This document shows, one piece after another, positions 1 through 7,703 of a stretch of DNA of 64,000 bases (positions are counted from its first letter, which is position 1; each line of letters begins with the position of its first letter). The DNA lies in assembly GCF_014207185.1 (NCBI RefSeq), contig NZ_JACHCP010000006.1, positions 248,001-312,000 of the forward strand. The letters run 5' to 3'. A model generated the notes under the pieces. The model was not told where the DNA came from. It did not search any database and was given only the letters and a program-made list of their open reading frames with translations. The translations under genes were made by a program, and so were the position numbers. Source of the DNA: Rhodanobacter sp. A1T4 (GTDB lineage: Bacteria > Pseudomonadota > Gammaproteobacteria > Xanthomonadales > Rhodanobacteraceae).

Positions 1-459
1 CGCGATGTGCGGATGCTGCAGCCGCGCGAGGATGCGTTGCTCGCGCAGAAAGCGTCGGCGCTCATCGGCGTCGTGAACGTCGATGCGCAACAGCTTGAGG
101 GCGACCGTCTGCGGACCGCCAGGCAGTTCGCGCTCGGCCTCGAAGACGCTGGCCATGCCGCCCGCGCCGACGAAACGAAGGACGCGATAGCCCGAAATGG
201 TCGGCAGCGTATCGGGCAGGTTGTCGGCGAGCGCTGGCAACCATTGCGCCATGCCGCGCTCGAGCGCCTCAATACCAGGCGCATCGTCGAGCGCCTGTGC
301 AACGAGCGTACGCAGCGTCGCGTCTTCGCAGTGCGTGCGCAGCCAATCGGCCCGTTCGGCGGCAGGCACCTCGAACAGCTGATCGATCAGCTGTTCGATT
401 TCGTGCCATCGTTGGTCAAAGTCGAAAATCATCGGTCGCGCGTATTCCCGTTCTGGCAT
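1..459 (-). CDS. Serine/threonine protein kinase, N-terminal part (cut by window edge)
   Basis: The minus strand reads open from 459 off the left edge (153 residues visible). After about 90 residues of helical N-terminus it shows the start of a Hanks-type kinase fold: the glycine-rich loop GAGGMASVFEAE, then VALKLL with the ATP-binding lysine, then REQRILARLQHPHIA, which fits the alphaC helix and following strand. The catalytic loop lies outside the window. It starts 41 bp after the ECF sigma factor gene on the same strand, so the two are probably co-transcribed, a common pairing in which a kinase accompanies an ECF factor. ATG at 459 (preceded by AGAG) and ATG at 432 (preceded by GGGAA) are both possible starts. 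Confidence 0.85.
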   Translation of the reverse strand, partial: MPEREYARPMIFDFDQRWHEIEQLIDQLFEVPAAERADWLRTHCEDATLRTLVAQALDDAPGIEALERGMAQWLPALADNLPDTLPTISGYRVLRFVGAGGMASVFEAERELPGGPQTVALKLLRIDVHDADERRRFLREQRILARLQHPHIA

Positions 460-500
460 GTCTCTATAAGCGCAATCACGCCCGAGCTACCGACAGTGCC

Positions 501-1037
501 TCACGCACCCGGCATCAGGCAGGCGGACAGAAACGTGCGCGCTTTCAGCCAGTCGCGCTCGACCGTGCGTGCATTGACACCTAGAACTGCGGCGATATCC
601 GGGCTCGAAAGGTCGGCGAACAAGCGGAGCTCGGCGACCTGCGCAAGGCGCTGATCGAGCGCCGCAAGCCGACTCAACGCCTCGTCGATCGCCAGCACAT
701 CGATGATTTCCGATCGCGCCTCTCCCGCCATCATCTCCGGTGCTTGACGTTTCTGTGCCTTCTTTCGTCGCGCATGGTCGATCAGGATATGCCGCATCAC
801 CCGGCTCATGTACGCATACAAGTGTGCGCGATCGGCAAACCTGACGTCACTCTGATTGGCCAGCTTCAGATAGGCCTCGTGGACCAGTGCCGTCGTTTCA
901 AGCGTATGCGCCGCTTCATGCGCCCGCTGGCGGCGCGCCAGATGGCGCAGCGTTGCGTAAATCTTCGGAATCAACGCATCCATCGCCGCAGGGTCACCGC
1001 GTGCGAGGGTCTCCGTGATTTGGGGTTCGGCGTTCAT
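501..1037 (-). CDS. ECF-type RNA polymerase sigma factor
   Basis: A 178-residue sigma-70 family protein of the ECF class found beside Ser/Thr kinases. Region 2 is recognisable by ALVHEAYLKL and by the stretch around FADRAHLYAYMSRVMRHILIDHARRKKAQKR. Region 4 is recognisable by AEEA-like spacing followed by the helix-turn-helix LSSPDIAAVLGVNARTVERD. The frame is open upstream, but the start at 1037 (MNAEPQITETLARGD) is where family homology begins; the upstream extension overlaps a repeated intergenic sequence. It lies just upstream of the kinase and divergent to the secreted HAF-repeat gene, which makes that gene a candidate target (inference). Confidence 0.88.
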   Translation of the reverse strand: MNAEPQITETLARGDPAAMDALIPKIYATLRHLARRQRAHEAAHTLETTALVHEAYLKLANQSDVRFADRAHLYAYMSRVMRHILIDHARRKKAQKRQAPEMMAGEARSEIIDVLAIDEALSRLAALDQRLAQVAELRLFADLSSPDIAAVLGVNARTVERDWLKARTFLSACLMPGA

Positions 1038-1205
1038 GCGTGTGGATGGTCTGACAATCGCGACCAGCGTCGTTGCGAAGGCTGTCGTCCCGGCTGTGTC
1101 GGTGCAGACGGTCCTTTTGCGCTGCAAAGGGGGATGGCAACGCTTGATACGGCCGCAAGCCTTCGCAATGTCATCGCCCGTCTCATCCAAATAGGGATTG
1201 AAATC

Positions 1206-2183
1206 ATGTCAAATCATCGCTCTTCGCACGGCAGGCTCACAAGGGCCGCCGTTTTCTTCGCCCTTGTCTTCACCGGTTTCACCAGCGTGGCCGTCGCGGG
1301 CTCTGGAAGTGGTGCGACGCTCTCGGCAGCTGCCACGGCACCATCCGAGTCCGCTGGCAGCACGGGAACCTATACCTATCAGACGCTCGACTATCCCGGC
1401 TCGTCACTGACGATTTTGTGGGGGATCAACGATTTCGGCGACCTCGGCGGTCAATACAGTATCGATGGCGGTACATCACACGCCATGGTTTATCACCACG
1501 GCCAGTTCGAGCCGCTCGATCCGAAAGGTGTGCTGGGCAAGTATTTCAGCGCCGCCGGCGGCTCCAACGATCTCGGCGCAACGTATGGCGGCTATGCCGA
1601 CGCATCGGAGCTGCAGCACGGCTTTCTGATTCAGGGGCGCCATCTCGAAACGATCGACTTTCCGGGCCATCTCAACTCGAACGTGGACCAGATGAACCTG
1701 TTCGGCGCGATAGCCGGCGTGTACTGGGATGCCGACGGGATCTATCACGGGGTATTGCGCCGTGGCAAAGGGTTCGATACGCCGATCAACGTGGCTGGCG
1801 CGCGCGATACCTATCCGCTCGGTATCAACGACAACGGCGAGATCGTCGGCTATTGGGATGGCAATTCGGTACAACGACATGGCTTCTACCGCAGCATGAG
1901 CGCGCAGTTGTCAACGATCGACGTGCCAGGTGCACTTAGCACAGTCACACTTGAGATCAATAACCGCGGTCAAATTGCAGGCAATTACGAAGACGCGTCC
2001 GGGCTCATCCACGGCTTCGTCGATACACAGGGTAAATTCGTGAATGTCGACGTGCCTGGAGCAGCGGGGACGGTTGCTACCGCGATCAACAATTTCGGAG
2101 TGGTCGCTGGCGAATATTTCGACGCCGCCGGCAAGCAGCACGGATTCATCGCGAGCCCCGTGGGGACGCAGCACCGGAACTGA
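1206..2183 (+). CDS. Secreted HAF-repeat protein
   Basis: A 325-residue exported protein of unknown role. The start at ATG 1206 has AGGG nine bases upstream and gives a clear signal peptide (FFALVFTGFTSVAVAG). The mature part consists of at least four imperfect repeats built on INDNGEIVGYWD...HGFY, INNRGQIAGNYED...HGFV and INNFGVVAGEYFD...HGFI, each followed by a variant of TIDVPGA. This is the HAF-type extracellular repeat (named for its His-Ala-Phe-like core), and it predicts a beta-rich repeat fold. The gene is divergent from the ECF sigma factor with a 168-bp gap. A hairpin terminator follows the stop. A decayed second copy lies immediately downstream. Confidence 0.82.
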   Translation: MSNHRSSHGRLTRAAVFFALVFTGFTSVAVAGSGSGATLSAAATAPSESAGSTGTYTYQTLDYPGSSLTILWGINDFGDLGGQYSIDGGTSHAMVYHHGQFEPLDPKGVLGKYFSAAGGSNDLGATYGGYADASELQHGFLIQGRHLETIDFPGHLNSNVDQMNLFGAIAGVYWDADGIYHGVLRRGKGFDTPINVAGARDTYPLGINDNGEIVGYWDGNSVQRHGFYRSMSAQLSTIDVPGALSTVTLEINNRGQIAGNYEDASGLIHGFVDTQGKFVNVDVPGAAGTVATAINNFGVVAGEYFDAAGKQHGFIASPVGTQHRN

Positions 2184-2190
2184 TGAAAAT

Positions 2191-2218
2191 AAAGGCTCCG
2201 CATGGACGTGGAGCCTTT
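2191..2218 (+). terminator. Hairpin terminator of the HAF-repeat gene
   Basis: AAAGGCTCC and GGAGCCTTT form a perfect 9-bp stem around a 10-nt loop, eight bases after the stop codon. Confidence 0.7.
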
Positions 2219-2447
2219 GTCGATCCTCAACTCAACGATTCGGTGTGGTGTTCCCGAGAACGCGGGGATCAACGCTTAACGGTGCCAGGTTCCAATAGTT
2301 TGCGACCAGCACCGTGGCGAAGGCGGTCGTCCCGGCCGTGTCGGTGCAGACGATCCTTTTTCGCTGTAAAGGGGGATGGCAACGCTTGAGATGGCTTCAA
2401 GCCTTCGCCATGCCATCACCCATCTCATCCAAATAGGGATTGAAATC

Positions 2448-2822
2448 GTGTCAAATCAGCGCTCTTCGTATGGCTGCTCACAAGAGCAACTGCCTTCGTC
2501 TTGTCCGATTTCACCAGTGTCGCCGTTGCGGACTTTGGAAGCGATGGGACGCCCTCGGCAGCGGCCACGGCACCATCCGGGTCCTATACCTATCAGACGC
2601 TCGGCTATCCCGGCTTGGCTGACGATCTTCTGGGGGATCAGCGATTTCGGCGACTTGGGCGGTCAATACAGTATCGATGGCGGTACATCACACGCCATGG
2701 TCTATCACCACGGCCAGTTCGAGCCGCTCGATCCGGACGATATGTCGGGCGAATATTTCGACGCCGCCGGTAAGCAGCATGGATTCATCGCGACCCCCGT
2801 GGGAACGCAGCACCGGAAATGA
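2448..2822 (+). pseudogene. Decayed copy of the HAF-repeat gene
   Basis: This relic keeps the upstream string with AGGG, but the start codon has changed from ATG to GTG (2448). The first nine codons match the intact gene. Then the reading frame shifts: FTSVAVADFGSDG and SYTYQTLGYPG are read in another frame (from about 2501), and the original frame returns at about 2615 with WGISDFGDLGGQYSIDGG. After QFEPLDP the whole repeat region is deleted and the text resumes with EYFDAAGKQHGFIA and the shared C-terminus. Two frameshifts plus an internal deletion make a functional product unlikely. Confidence 0.85.
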
Positions 2823-2828
2823 TGAAAA

Positions 2829-2858
2829 CAAAGGTTTCGCATGGATGCGGAGCCTTTG
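2829..2858 (+). terminator. Duplicate hairpin terminator, stem kept by G-U pairs
   Basis: This is the counterpart of the hairpin at 2191-2218. CAAAGGTTTC pairs with GGAGCCTTTG through two G-U wobbles, so the RNA stem survives although the DNA has diverged. Confidence 0.5.
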
Positions 2859-2961
2859 CCACTCCTCGAGTGAACGATTTGGCGTGGTACTCGGGGAAAC
2901 GCTTGGCATCAAAGGTTAACGGTGTCAGGTTCCAATAGTTTGCGTGAATCACAGGGAACAA

Positions 2962-2997
2962 AACGGGGCCAAGTCAAGCTGGCCCCGTTCGTTTTTC
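2962..2997. terminator. Bidirectional rho-independent terminator
   Basis: AACGGGGCCA and TGGCCCCGTT form a perfect 10-bp stem, followed by CGTTTTTC on the plus strand and by TTTTG on the minus strand. It sits between the HAF relic and the 3' end of the ribonuclease-like gene. Confidence 0.75.
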
Positions 2998-3004
2998 TCA
3001 GCTC

Positions 3005-3394
3005 TCAACGAATGCTGCAGAACGACTCGTAGTGATCGGCAGAGTAATATCGATTGTCGATAACCGACTTGGTTTTGCCGTCGGTCACGAGAAACACGAG
3101 CCGATACGCTCCCGCCGCGCCACCGGGATTCTGTCGGGCTTTGCCCTCGTAGTAGGTCTGCCCGCGACCTGCCTGCGGCAGTCGACCCTCGGCGTTGCCA
3201 AAAACCTGGACATCAACCGCCGCAGGGCCGCAGGCCGCGATGGGAGCCGGCATGGTGACGCAATAGGCCATGTCACGCGTCGCTTCGCGAACATAGTCGG
3301 GGAGCGTGCCGCACGCGGCGGGTTCTTTCGCCATGGCCTGAGCTGCTGAAAGCGCGAAGGCGACGATCGCAGCGGATCTGATGAATGGATGCAT
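3005..3394 (-). CDS. Secreted barnase-like (N1/T1 family) ribonuclease
   Basis: A 129-residue protein with a signal peptide ending near AQAMAKEP. The C-terminal half follows the microbial guanyl-specific RNase fold: VFGNAEGRLPQ matches barnase IFSNREGKLPG; YYEGKA carries Glu83 in the place of the barnase general base Glu73; YRLVF carries Arg98 in the place of Arg87; DHYESFCSIR carries His121 in the place of His102 and ends like barnase. Two barnase positions differ: Arg59 is Ala68 and Arg83 is Ala94. Four cysteines could form two disulphides. Start 3394 is preferred to 3400 because AGAGG lies eight bases upstream of it rather than two. No barstar-like gene is visible nearby. Family call is from motif alignment by eye. 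Confidence 0.62.
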   Translation of the reverse strand: MHPFIRSAAIVAFALSAAQAMAKEPAACGTLPDYVREATRDMAYCVTMPAPIAACGPAAVDVQVFGNAEGRLPQAGRGQTYYEGKARQNPGGAAGAYRLVFLVTDGKTKSVIDNRYYSADHYESFCSIR

Positions 3395-3797
3395 TTGCAT
3401 TTCCTCTGAAGAGATTGGGATGGATGCCGGTTCCCGTCACAAGGAAAAACCAGGCAGAACCACTTTTGATCATTCCCTGCATAAGTCCCATCAGCGAAAG
3501 ACTGATTTCCACTCAGAAAAATGCTTATCTTTTGCCTCTATCCGAAGCGGTGTCGCCGTTATCGGGGGATGTCGATGAATTGATAAAATGCGGGATTTTG
3601 AGGCGCTGGCGATGACCTGCGTCGATACCGTGCAGCAAAAAAACAGGGCAGAGTGCGCTATTCAGGGCGGACGTCAGTTGCCCCAGCAATTGCGTGACGC
3701 GGATGATCTGTTCGCTAGCCGTCAGCGTCATCAACAGATGCGCAGCCCCGGCTCCAGTTCGCCGGGCAAGTGGTTCAGCTATATCTGTGTATCTCCA
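3395..3797. other. Gene-free gap
   Basis: Holds the ribonuclease promoter region. A 69-codon minus-strand frame (3525-3734) could not be tied to any family. Nothing else was recognised. Confidence 0.4.
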
Positions 3798-4688
3798 TCA
3801 TTCCATCACCAACGAGCGATGGGCGCTCACGCCAGCCATGACGCCTGCGGCAGCGGCCATTGAGGCGTTGTACATCGCCGTTGCCGCATCGCCGGCGGCG
3901 AACACGCCCGCGACGCTGGTTTGCTTCATTGCGTCTACGCGCAGGTAAGGACCCGATGGGCCTTGCTCCATGGCGCAGCCGAGTTGGCCTGCGATCGGAT
4001 GGGTGAATGTCGTGCGAGAACCGGTGAACAGCGCATGCAGCGGAAGTGTGCGGCCGTCGGCGAGCCGCACCGCCTCGAGTCCCGGTGCGGCGCCGAGCAG
4101 TTCGACGACGGGAGTGTGCTCGATGGTGACGCCGCGGCGCTTGAGCAACGCGGACTCGTCGGCATCCGGAAGGTACTCATCCTGGGTGAAATAGGTGGTC
4201 GGTCCCCAGTCGGGCAGCATGGCGGCCTGGTGGATCGACGTCGGGCTTACCGCGAGTACGCCCAGTGGTTGGTCGGCCACTTCGTAGCCATGGCAGTAAG
4301 GGCACGGCAGCACGCTTTGTCCCCAGCGCTCGTCCATACCTGGCAGTGGCAGCGTGTCGCGGACACCGGTGGCGAGGATGAGTCGCGCTCCCGCAAATTC
4401 GCGACTGTCGGTAAGCGAGACCACGAAGCCGCTACCGTCGGCCCTCGCCGACATGGCCTCGCCCTCGACACGGCGGAAGGCGGGGTAGGCGCGCATTTGT
4501 GCCATGGCCTCCTCAAGGATGGCTCGCGGTGCTTTGCCATCGTGTCCGAGAAAGCCATGGGAGGCATCGGCGAAGCGATTGCGTGGCAGGCCATGGTCGA
4601 TCACCACCACCGGGCGGCGAGCACGTGCGAGCTGTAACGCGGCGGACAGGCCGGCGAAACTGCCGCCGAGAATAAGGACATCAGTCAT
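3798..4688 (-). CDS. Thioredoxin-reductase-like FAD/NAD(P)-dependent oxidoreductase
   Basis: A 296-residue flavoprotein of the two-dinucleotide-domain family. It has an FAD-binding N-terminus VLILGGSFAGLSAALQLARA, then RLILATGVRD, then the redox-active pair in CPYCHGYE, and the C-terminal FAD contact GVFAAGDAAT. The CPYCHGYE form is usual in single-gene reductases paired with a regulator rather than in housekeeping thioredoxin reductase (CATC). Start 4688 (MTDVLILGG) puts the Rossmann strand at the N-terminus; the frame also allows 4712. It is divergent from the Rrf2 gene across an intergenic palindrome, which suggests control by that regulator. The natural disulphide substrate is unknown. 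Confidence 0.85.
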   Translation of the reverse strand: MTDVLILGGSFAGLSAALQLARARRPVVVIDHGLPRNRFADASHGFLGHDGKAPRAILEEAMAQMRAYPAFRRVEGEAMSARADGSGFVVSLTDSREFAGARLILATGVRDTLPLPGMDERWGQSVLPCPYCHGYEVADQPLGVLAVSPTSIHQAAMLPDWGPTTYFTQDEYLPDADESALLKRRGVTIEHTPVVELLGAAPGLEAVRLADGRTLPLHALFTGSRTTFTHPIAGQLGCAMEQGPSGPYLRVDAMKQTSVAGVFAAGDAATAMYNASMAAAAGVMAGVSAHRSLVME

Positions 4689-4746
4689 TACGTCAATTCC
4701 ATATCGAATCAATTGAAGTTACATATTAAGCTGACTTCTGAAAAAA

Positions 4747-4763
4747 GTAACTATCGGAGTTAC
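4747..4763. promoter_or_regulatory. Palindrome, probable Rrf2 operator
   Basis: GTAACTATCGGAGTTAC has perfect 6-bp arms around 5 bp, in the gap between the reductase and the Rrf2 gene. A further GTTAC half-site lies at about 4710. Confidence 0.5.
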
Positions 4764-4797
4764 AATAACGCCATCTGTTGATCCGGAGCTCCTTGCC

Positions 4798-5250
4798 ATG
4801 CGTCATGACAGCCGCTTGTCTCGCGTACTTCACGCACTCATTCATATGGATGGGCATGAAGGGCGCGCCACGTCTGAAACTATCGGGCACATGCTCGGCA
4901 CGAATGCGGTGGTGGTACGGCGCACCATGGCTGGCCTGCGTGACGCGGGCTATGTATGTTCGGACAAAGGGCCCGGCGGCGGCTGGACGCTGCTGTGTCC
5001 GCTGGCCGAGATCACTCTGTTTGATGTGTACATCGCATTGGGTGCCCCGCCGGTGTTCGCGCTGGGACTGGCTGACGACCAGCCTGAATGCCTTGTTGAA
5101 CAGGCGGTAAATGCGGCGGTGGGCGACGCGCTTGGTAAGGCTGCGGATGCATTGATGACGGGTTTGAAGGCGGTGAACCTGGCCGACGTCGCGCATGATT
5201 TCGAGCGGCGATCAAAGCGGCTATCACGGCATCGCCGGTCCGCTGCATAG
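4798..5250 (+). CDS. Rrf2 family transcriptional regulator
   Basis: A 150-residue winged-helix regulator. The N-terminus RLSRVLHALIHMDGHEG, the recognition region SETIGHMLGTNAVVVRRTMAGLRDAGYV and the wing KGPGGGWTL are typical of Rrf2 proteins. The three-cysteine cluster of iron-sulphur Rrf2 members (IscR, NsrR) is absent, with a single Cys in QPECLVEQ, so it is more likely a cysteine-redox or ligand sensor of the YwnA/CymR-like branch. It is divergent from the thioredoxin-reductase-like gene, which is its probable target along with itself. Confidence 0.87.
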   Translation: MRHDSRLSRVLHALIHMDGHEGRATSETIGHMLGTNAVVVRRTMAGLRDAGYVCSDKGPGGGWTLLCPLAEITLFDVYIALGAPPVFALGLADDQPECLVEQAVNAAVGDALGKAADALMTGLKAVNLADVAHDFERRSKRLSRHRRSAA

Positions 5251-5532
5251 TTAGGCAGGGAAACCTCGGGGCAGGTTGCACTTTTCCCGGCTGGTTGGAC
5301 TGCGGTTGCTTTCTGCGCGATCTTGAATGTCCGACGTGCGGCGCTTCAGAGTGGAAGCTATCCGTACCTCGGCGCTGCGTTCGTTTTGACAATGCCTCTC
5401 CGCACCAACGATAGCCACGGTAAATGGGCACGATGAAAACAAACGATTGGTCTCTATGGCGCTGACTGCGGATGATGCGAAGCCATAGGCGCCGTCTTCG
5501 CGACGCCAATGTCTTCCTCAGGAGTTGCCATC

Positions 5533-5682
5533 ATGTTCAAGTCTCAAACCGCGAGCGCTAGCCGCATTCCCCATCTCGCCACGGTCGTCGCCCTGGTGTT
5601 TACGATTGCCATTGGCGTCATGCAGTCCGGTATTCACACGGGTTCTGTCTCCACCAGCACCGCCAGCGTCACGGCTCGCTGA
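5533..5682 (+). CDS. Small single-span membrane protein (49 aa)
   Basis: A 49-codon frame from ATG 5533 to TGA 5682, preceded by CAGGAG at ideal spacing (eight bases). The product has a polar N-terminus, one hydrophobic helix (HLATVVALVFTIAIGVMQSG) and a Ser/Thr-rich tail. No family is recognised. It stands alone between the Rrf2 gene and the Old Yellow Enzyme gene. The strong ribosome site and coherent membrane helix argue that it is real, but function is unknown. Confidence 0.55.
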   Translation: MFKSQTASASRIPHLATVVALVFTIAIGVMQSGIHTGSVSTSTASVTAR

Positions 5683-5731
5683 GGGCATCTTTGATGTAAC
5701 GATTCACGCAGTTGTTGAGTAGGCGCTCTGT

Positions 5732-6871
5732 TTACATCACCAGCTCAGCCATTGCCGCCGCTGTGAATTCTTTCAAGTGCTCGCGGTGGCCCATGCGGAC
5801 TTTCGTCAGCCACAGGGGATCGCTGAGCAGTGCGCGGCCCACGGCGATCAAATCGAACTCGCCACGCTGCATGCGTTCGACGAGGTTGTCCAAACCGACT
5901 GGCGTGGAGGTTTCGCCAGCAAAGGCCGCCATGAAGTCACCCGACAGACCCACTGAGCCGACGCTGATCGTGGTGGCGCCGGTGAGCTTCTTTGCCCAGC
6001 CAGCGAAGTTCAGTCCATTGGCGCCGTCGATCTCCGCGAACTCCGGTTCCCAGAAGCGCCGCTGCGAGCAATGCAGAATGTCGATGCCAGCCTCCACTAG
6101 CGGCAGCAACCAGTCCGTCATGGCGTCCGGCGTGGGCGCCAGGCGTGCCGCGTAGTCCTGCTGCTTCCACTGGCTCACCCGCAAGATGATCGGAAAGTCC
6201 GGACCCACGGCTTGGCGTATCGCCTTGACGACTTCGCCGGCAAAGCGCGAACGTTGGGCGATCGTGGCGCCGCCGTAACGATCGGTGCGCTCGTTGGTGC
6301 CCGACCAGAAGAATTGGTCGATCAGATAACCATGTGCGCCGTGAATCTCCAGCGTGTCGAAGCCAAGGCGTTTGGCATCGGCGGCAGCGCGGGCAAAGGC
6401 AGCCACAGCATCGGCAATATCTTCCTCGCTCATCGCCTGACCACGGGCGTTGCCGGGTGCCACGAGACCGGAAGGGCTCTCGGGCGGTGCCGGCGGCGTC
6501 CAGTCAGCAAACGGATGCGCCACGGCACCGACGTGCCAAATCTGCGGACCCATCTTGCCGCCAGCGGCATGTACGCCGTCGATCACCGGTTTCCAGCCGG
6601 CCAGTGGGGCATCGCCGTGGAAAAACGGGATCTTGCCCTCGTTTCGGGCAGACGGCCGGTCGATCACCGTGCCTTCGGACAGGATCAGCCCGACCTCGCC
6701 CTCGGCACGCCGACGGTAGTAAGCGGCAACATTCTCGCCGGGTACGCCATCGGGTGAAAACGAGCGTGTCATCGGCGCCATCACGACGCGATTCTTCAAT
6801 GCGAGGCTCTTTATCTGAAACGGCTGAAACAGAACGTCGGCACTTGAAGAGGTGGTGTTTGTGGAAGTCAT
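5732..6871 (-). CDS. Old Yellow Enzyme family ene-reductase (NADH:flavin oxidoreductase)
   Basis: A 379-residue FMN TIM-barrel protein. The opening LFQPFQIKSLALKNRVVMAPMTR is the family N-terminus. EIHGAHGYLIDQFFWSGTNERTDRYGG is the substrate-binding His-x-x-His and the following conserved strand. IAVGRALLSDPLW is the C-terminal FMN-phosphate site. Such enzymes reduce alpha,beta-unsaturated carbonyls, quinones and nitro-esters with NAD(P)H. It is divergent from an HxlR regulator, a common arrangement in electrophile-responsive control (for example NemR/NemA in E. coli, with another regulator type). Confidence 0.9.
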   Translation of the reverse strand: MTSTNTTSSSADVLFQPFQIKSLALKNRVVMAPMTRSFSPDGVPGENVAAYYRRRAEGEVGLILSEGTVIDRPSARNEGKIPFFHGDAPLAGWKPVIDGVHAAGGKMGPQIWHVGAVAHPFADWTPPAPPESPSGLVAPGNARGQAMSEEDIADAVAAFARAAADAKRLGFDTLEIHGAHGYLIDQFFWSGTNERTDRYGGATIAQRSRFAGEVVKAIRQAVGPDFPIILRVSQWKQQDYAARLAPTPDAMTDWLLPLVEAGIDILHCSQRRFWEPEFAEIDGANGLNFAGWAKKLTGATTISVGSVGLSGDFMAAFAGETSTPVGLDNLVERMQRGEFDLIAVGRALLSDPLWLTKVRMGHREHLKEFTAAAMAELVM

Positions 6872-6904
6872 ACAGGAAGCTCCATCGAAGGGAATGGGTC
6901 GATG

Positions 6905-6919
6905 GTATAGTTTGTATAC
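6905..6919. promoter_or_regulatory. Palindrome, probable HxlR operator
   Basis: GTATAGTTTGTATAC has 5-bp arms around 5 bp in the 100-bp gap between the ene-reductase and the HxlR gene. Spacing and symmetry suit an HxlR dimer. Confidence 0.45.
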
Positions 6920-6971
6920 TTAGTGTCAATGAGGCACAATTCTGCAACCAAGTAGCCATAAGGAAACCACC

Positions 6972-7346
6972 ATGGCCTCACTCAAACACCGCGTACTTCA
7001 GGCCGCCGATTGCCCCAGCCGGTTATTGCTGGACGAGCTGGCTGACAAATGGTCGGTGCTGATCCTTGCCGCGCTGAAAGACGGGCCGCTGCGCTTCAAC
7101 GAAATCAAACGCACGCTGGAAGGCATTACGCAAAAGGCGCTGACGCAGACTCTTCGCCGCCTGGAGCGCAACGGCATTGTGGCCAGGCGTGTCGTCGAGG
7201 CGTCACCCATCGCTGTCGAGTACAGCGTGACGGCGTTGGGTAAAAGTCTGAAAAAGCCGTTCAAGGCGTTGTACGACTGGACCGTCGTCAACTTGCCCGA
7301 CGTGGAAGCCGCGCGTCAGTTGTTCGACACGAAGTTGACGCGATAG
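6972..7346 (+). CDS. HxlR family transcriptional regulator
   Basis: A 124-residue winged-helix protein. It shows the HxlR signature of a cysteine near the N-terminus (Cys14 in AADCPSRLLLDELADKWSVLIL), then GPLRFNEIKRTLEGITQKALTQTLRRLERNGIV as helix-turn-helix, and YSVTALGKSL as wing. The conserved Cys is the residue that senses electrophiles in the HypR/QorR-type members. It is divergent from the Old Yellow Enzyme gene, its likely target. The AAGGAAACCACC ribosome site fits the start. Confidence 0.9.
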   Translation: MASLKHRVLQAADCPSRLLLDELADKWSVLILAALKDGPLRFNEIKRTLEGITQKALTQTLRRLERNGIVARRVVEASPIAVEYSVTALGKSLKKPFKALYDWTVVNLPDVEAARQLFDTKLTR

Positions 7347-7397
7347 CTCAATGCCGAGTAGTCCAGCGGTGAATCGTTTGCCACCAACTTCCGCTGA

Positions 7398-7703
7398 TCA
7401 AGCACGATGCTGGTGCTGACGGATTTGGCTACTCAGTGTTTGGCACGCACTATGCTTCTGTGCCGGAATCTTTTCGCTCTCATCCGCTAGTTCGCATGCC
7501 AGGGCGAACACCTGATCCAGCGAGGTATACAGCTCCGCGGAGATACGTTACTTGGATTTCAGTGAGGGGTTGCGGCGGCCGCGCTCGATACCACTCACAT
7601 AGGTGCGGTCCAATCCGGCGCGTAGTGCCAGTTCCTCCTGACTGAGCGAATGACGTTCGCGCAGGAGTCGAAAGGCTGGGCCGACGTAAGGGGTGATATC
7701 CAC
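7398..7703 (-). pseudogene. XRE family DNA-binding protein, interrupted by a stop codon
   Basis: From GTG 7703 the minus strand encodes 51 residues ending with TAA at 7548-7550, including a full Xre/Cro helix-turn-helix: FRLLRERHSLSQEELALRAG, then LDRTYVSGIERGRRNPSL. Past the stop the same frame continues with ISAELYTSLDQVFALACELADE, which looks like the rest of the domain, to a TGA at 7398. So a nonsense mutation seems to have cut an originally longer protein (about 100 residues). The short form could still bind DNA. It is divergent from the hypothetical gene at 7882. Two GGACTAT direct repeats (7725-7731 and 7740-7746) lie upstream. Confidence 0.6.

Larger units (their letters stand above)
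1062..2304 (+). repeat. Tandem duplication, unit 1 (intact HAF gene plus flanks)
   Basis: A block of about 1.24 kb that begins at gaccagc (1062) and ends at ccaatagtttgcg (2304). It holds the upstream region, the HAF-repeat gene and its terminator. The next 641 bp (2304-2944) repeat its beginning, part of its middle and its end in the same order, including the shared pre-start string catccaaatagggattgaa and the same tail sequence. Confidence 0.85.
2304..2944 (+). repeat. Tandem duplication, unit 2 (shortened and decayed)
   Basis: This is the second copy of the 1062-2304 block. Upstream, start and tail sequences match closely, but roughly 600 bp of the coding centre is missing. Confidence 0.85.

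Noticed and set aside
3525-3734. 69-codon minus-strand frame downstream of the reductase
   Set aside because: Helical-looking start but no family match, no good ribosome site, and no continuity with neighbours.
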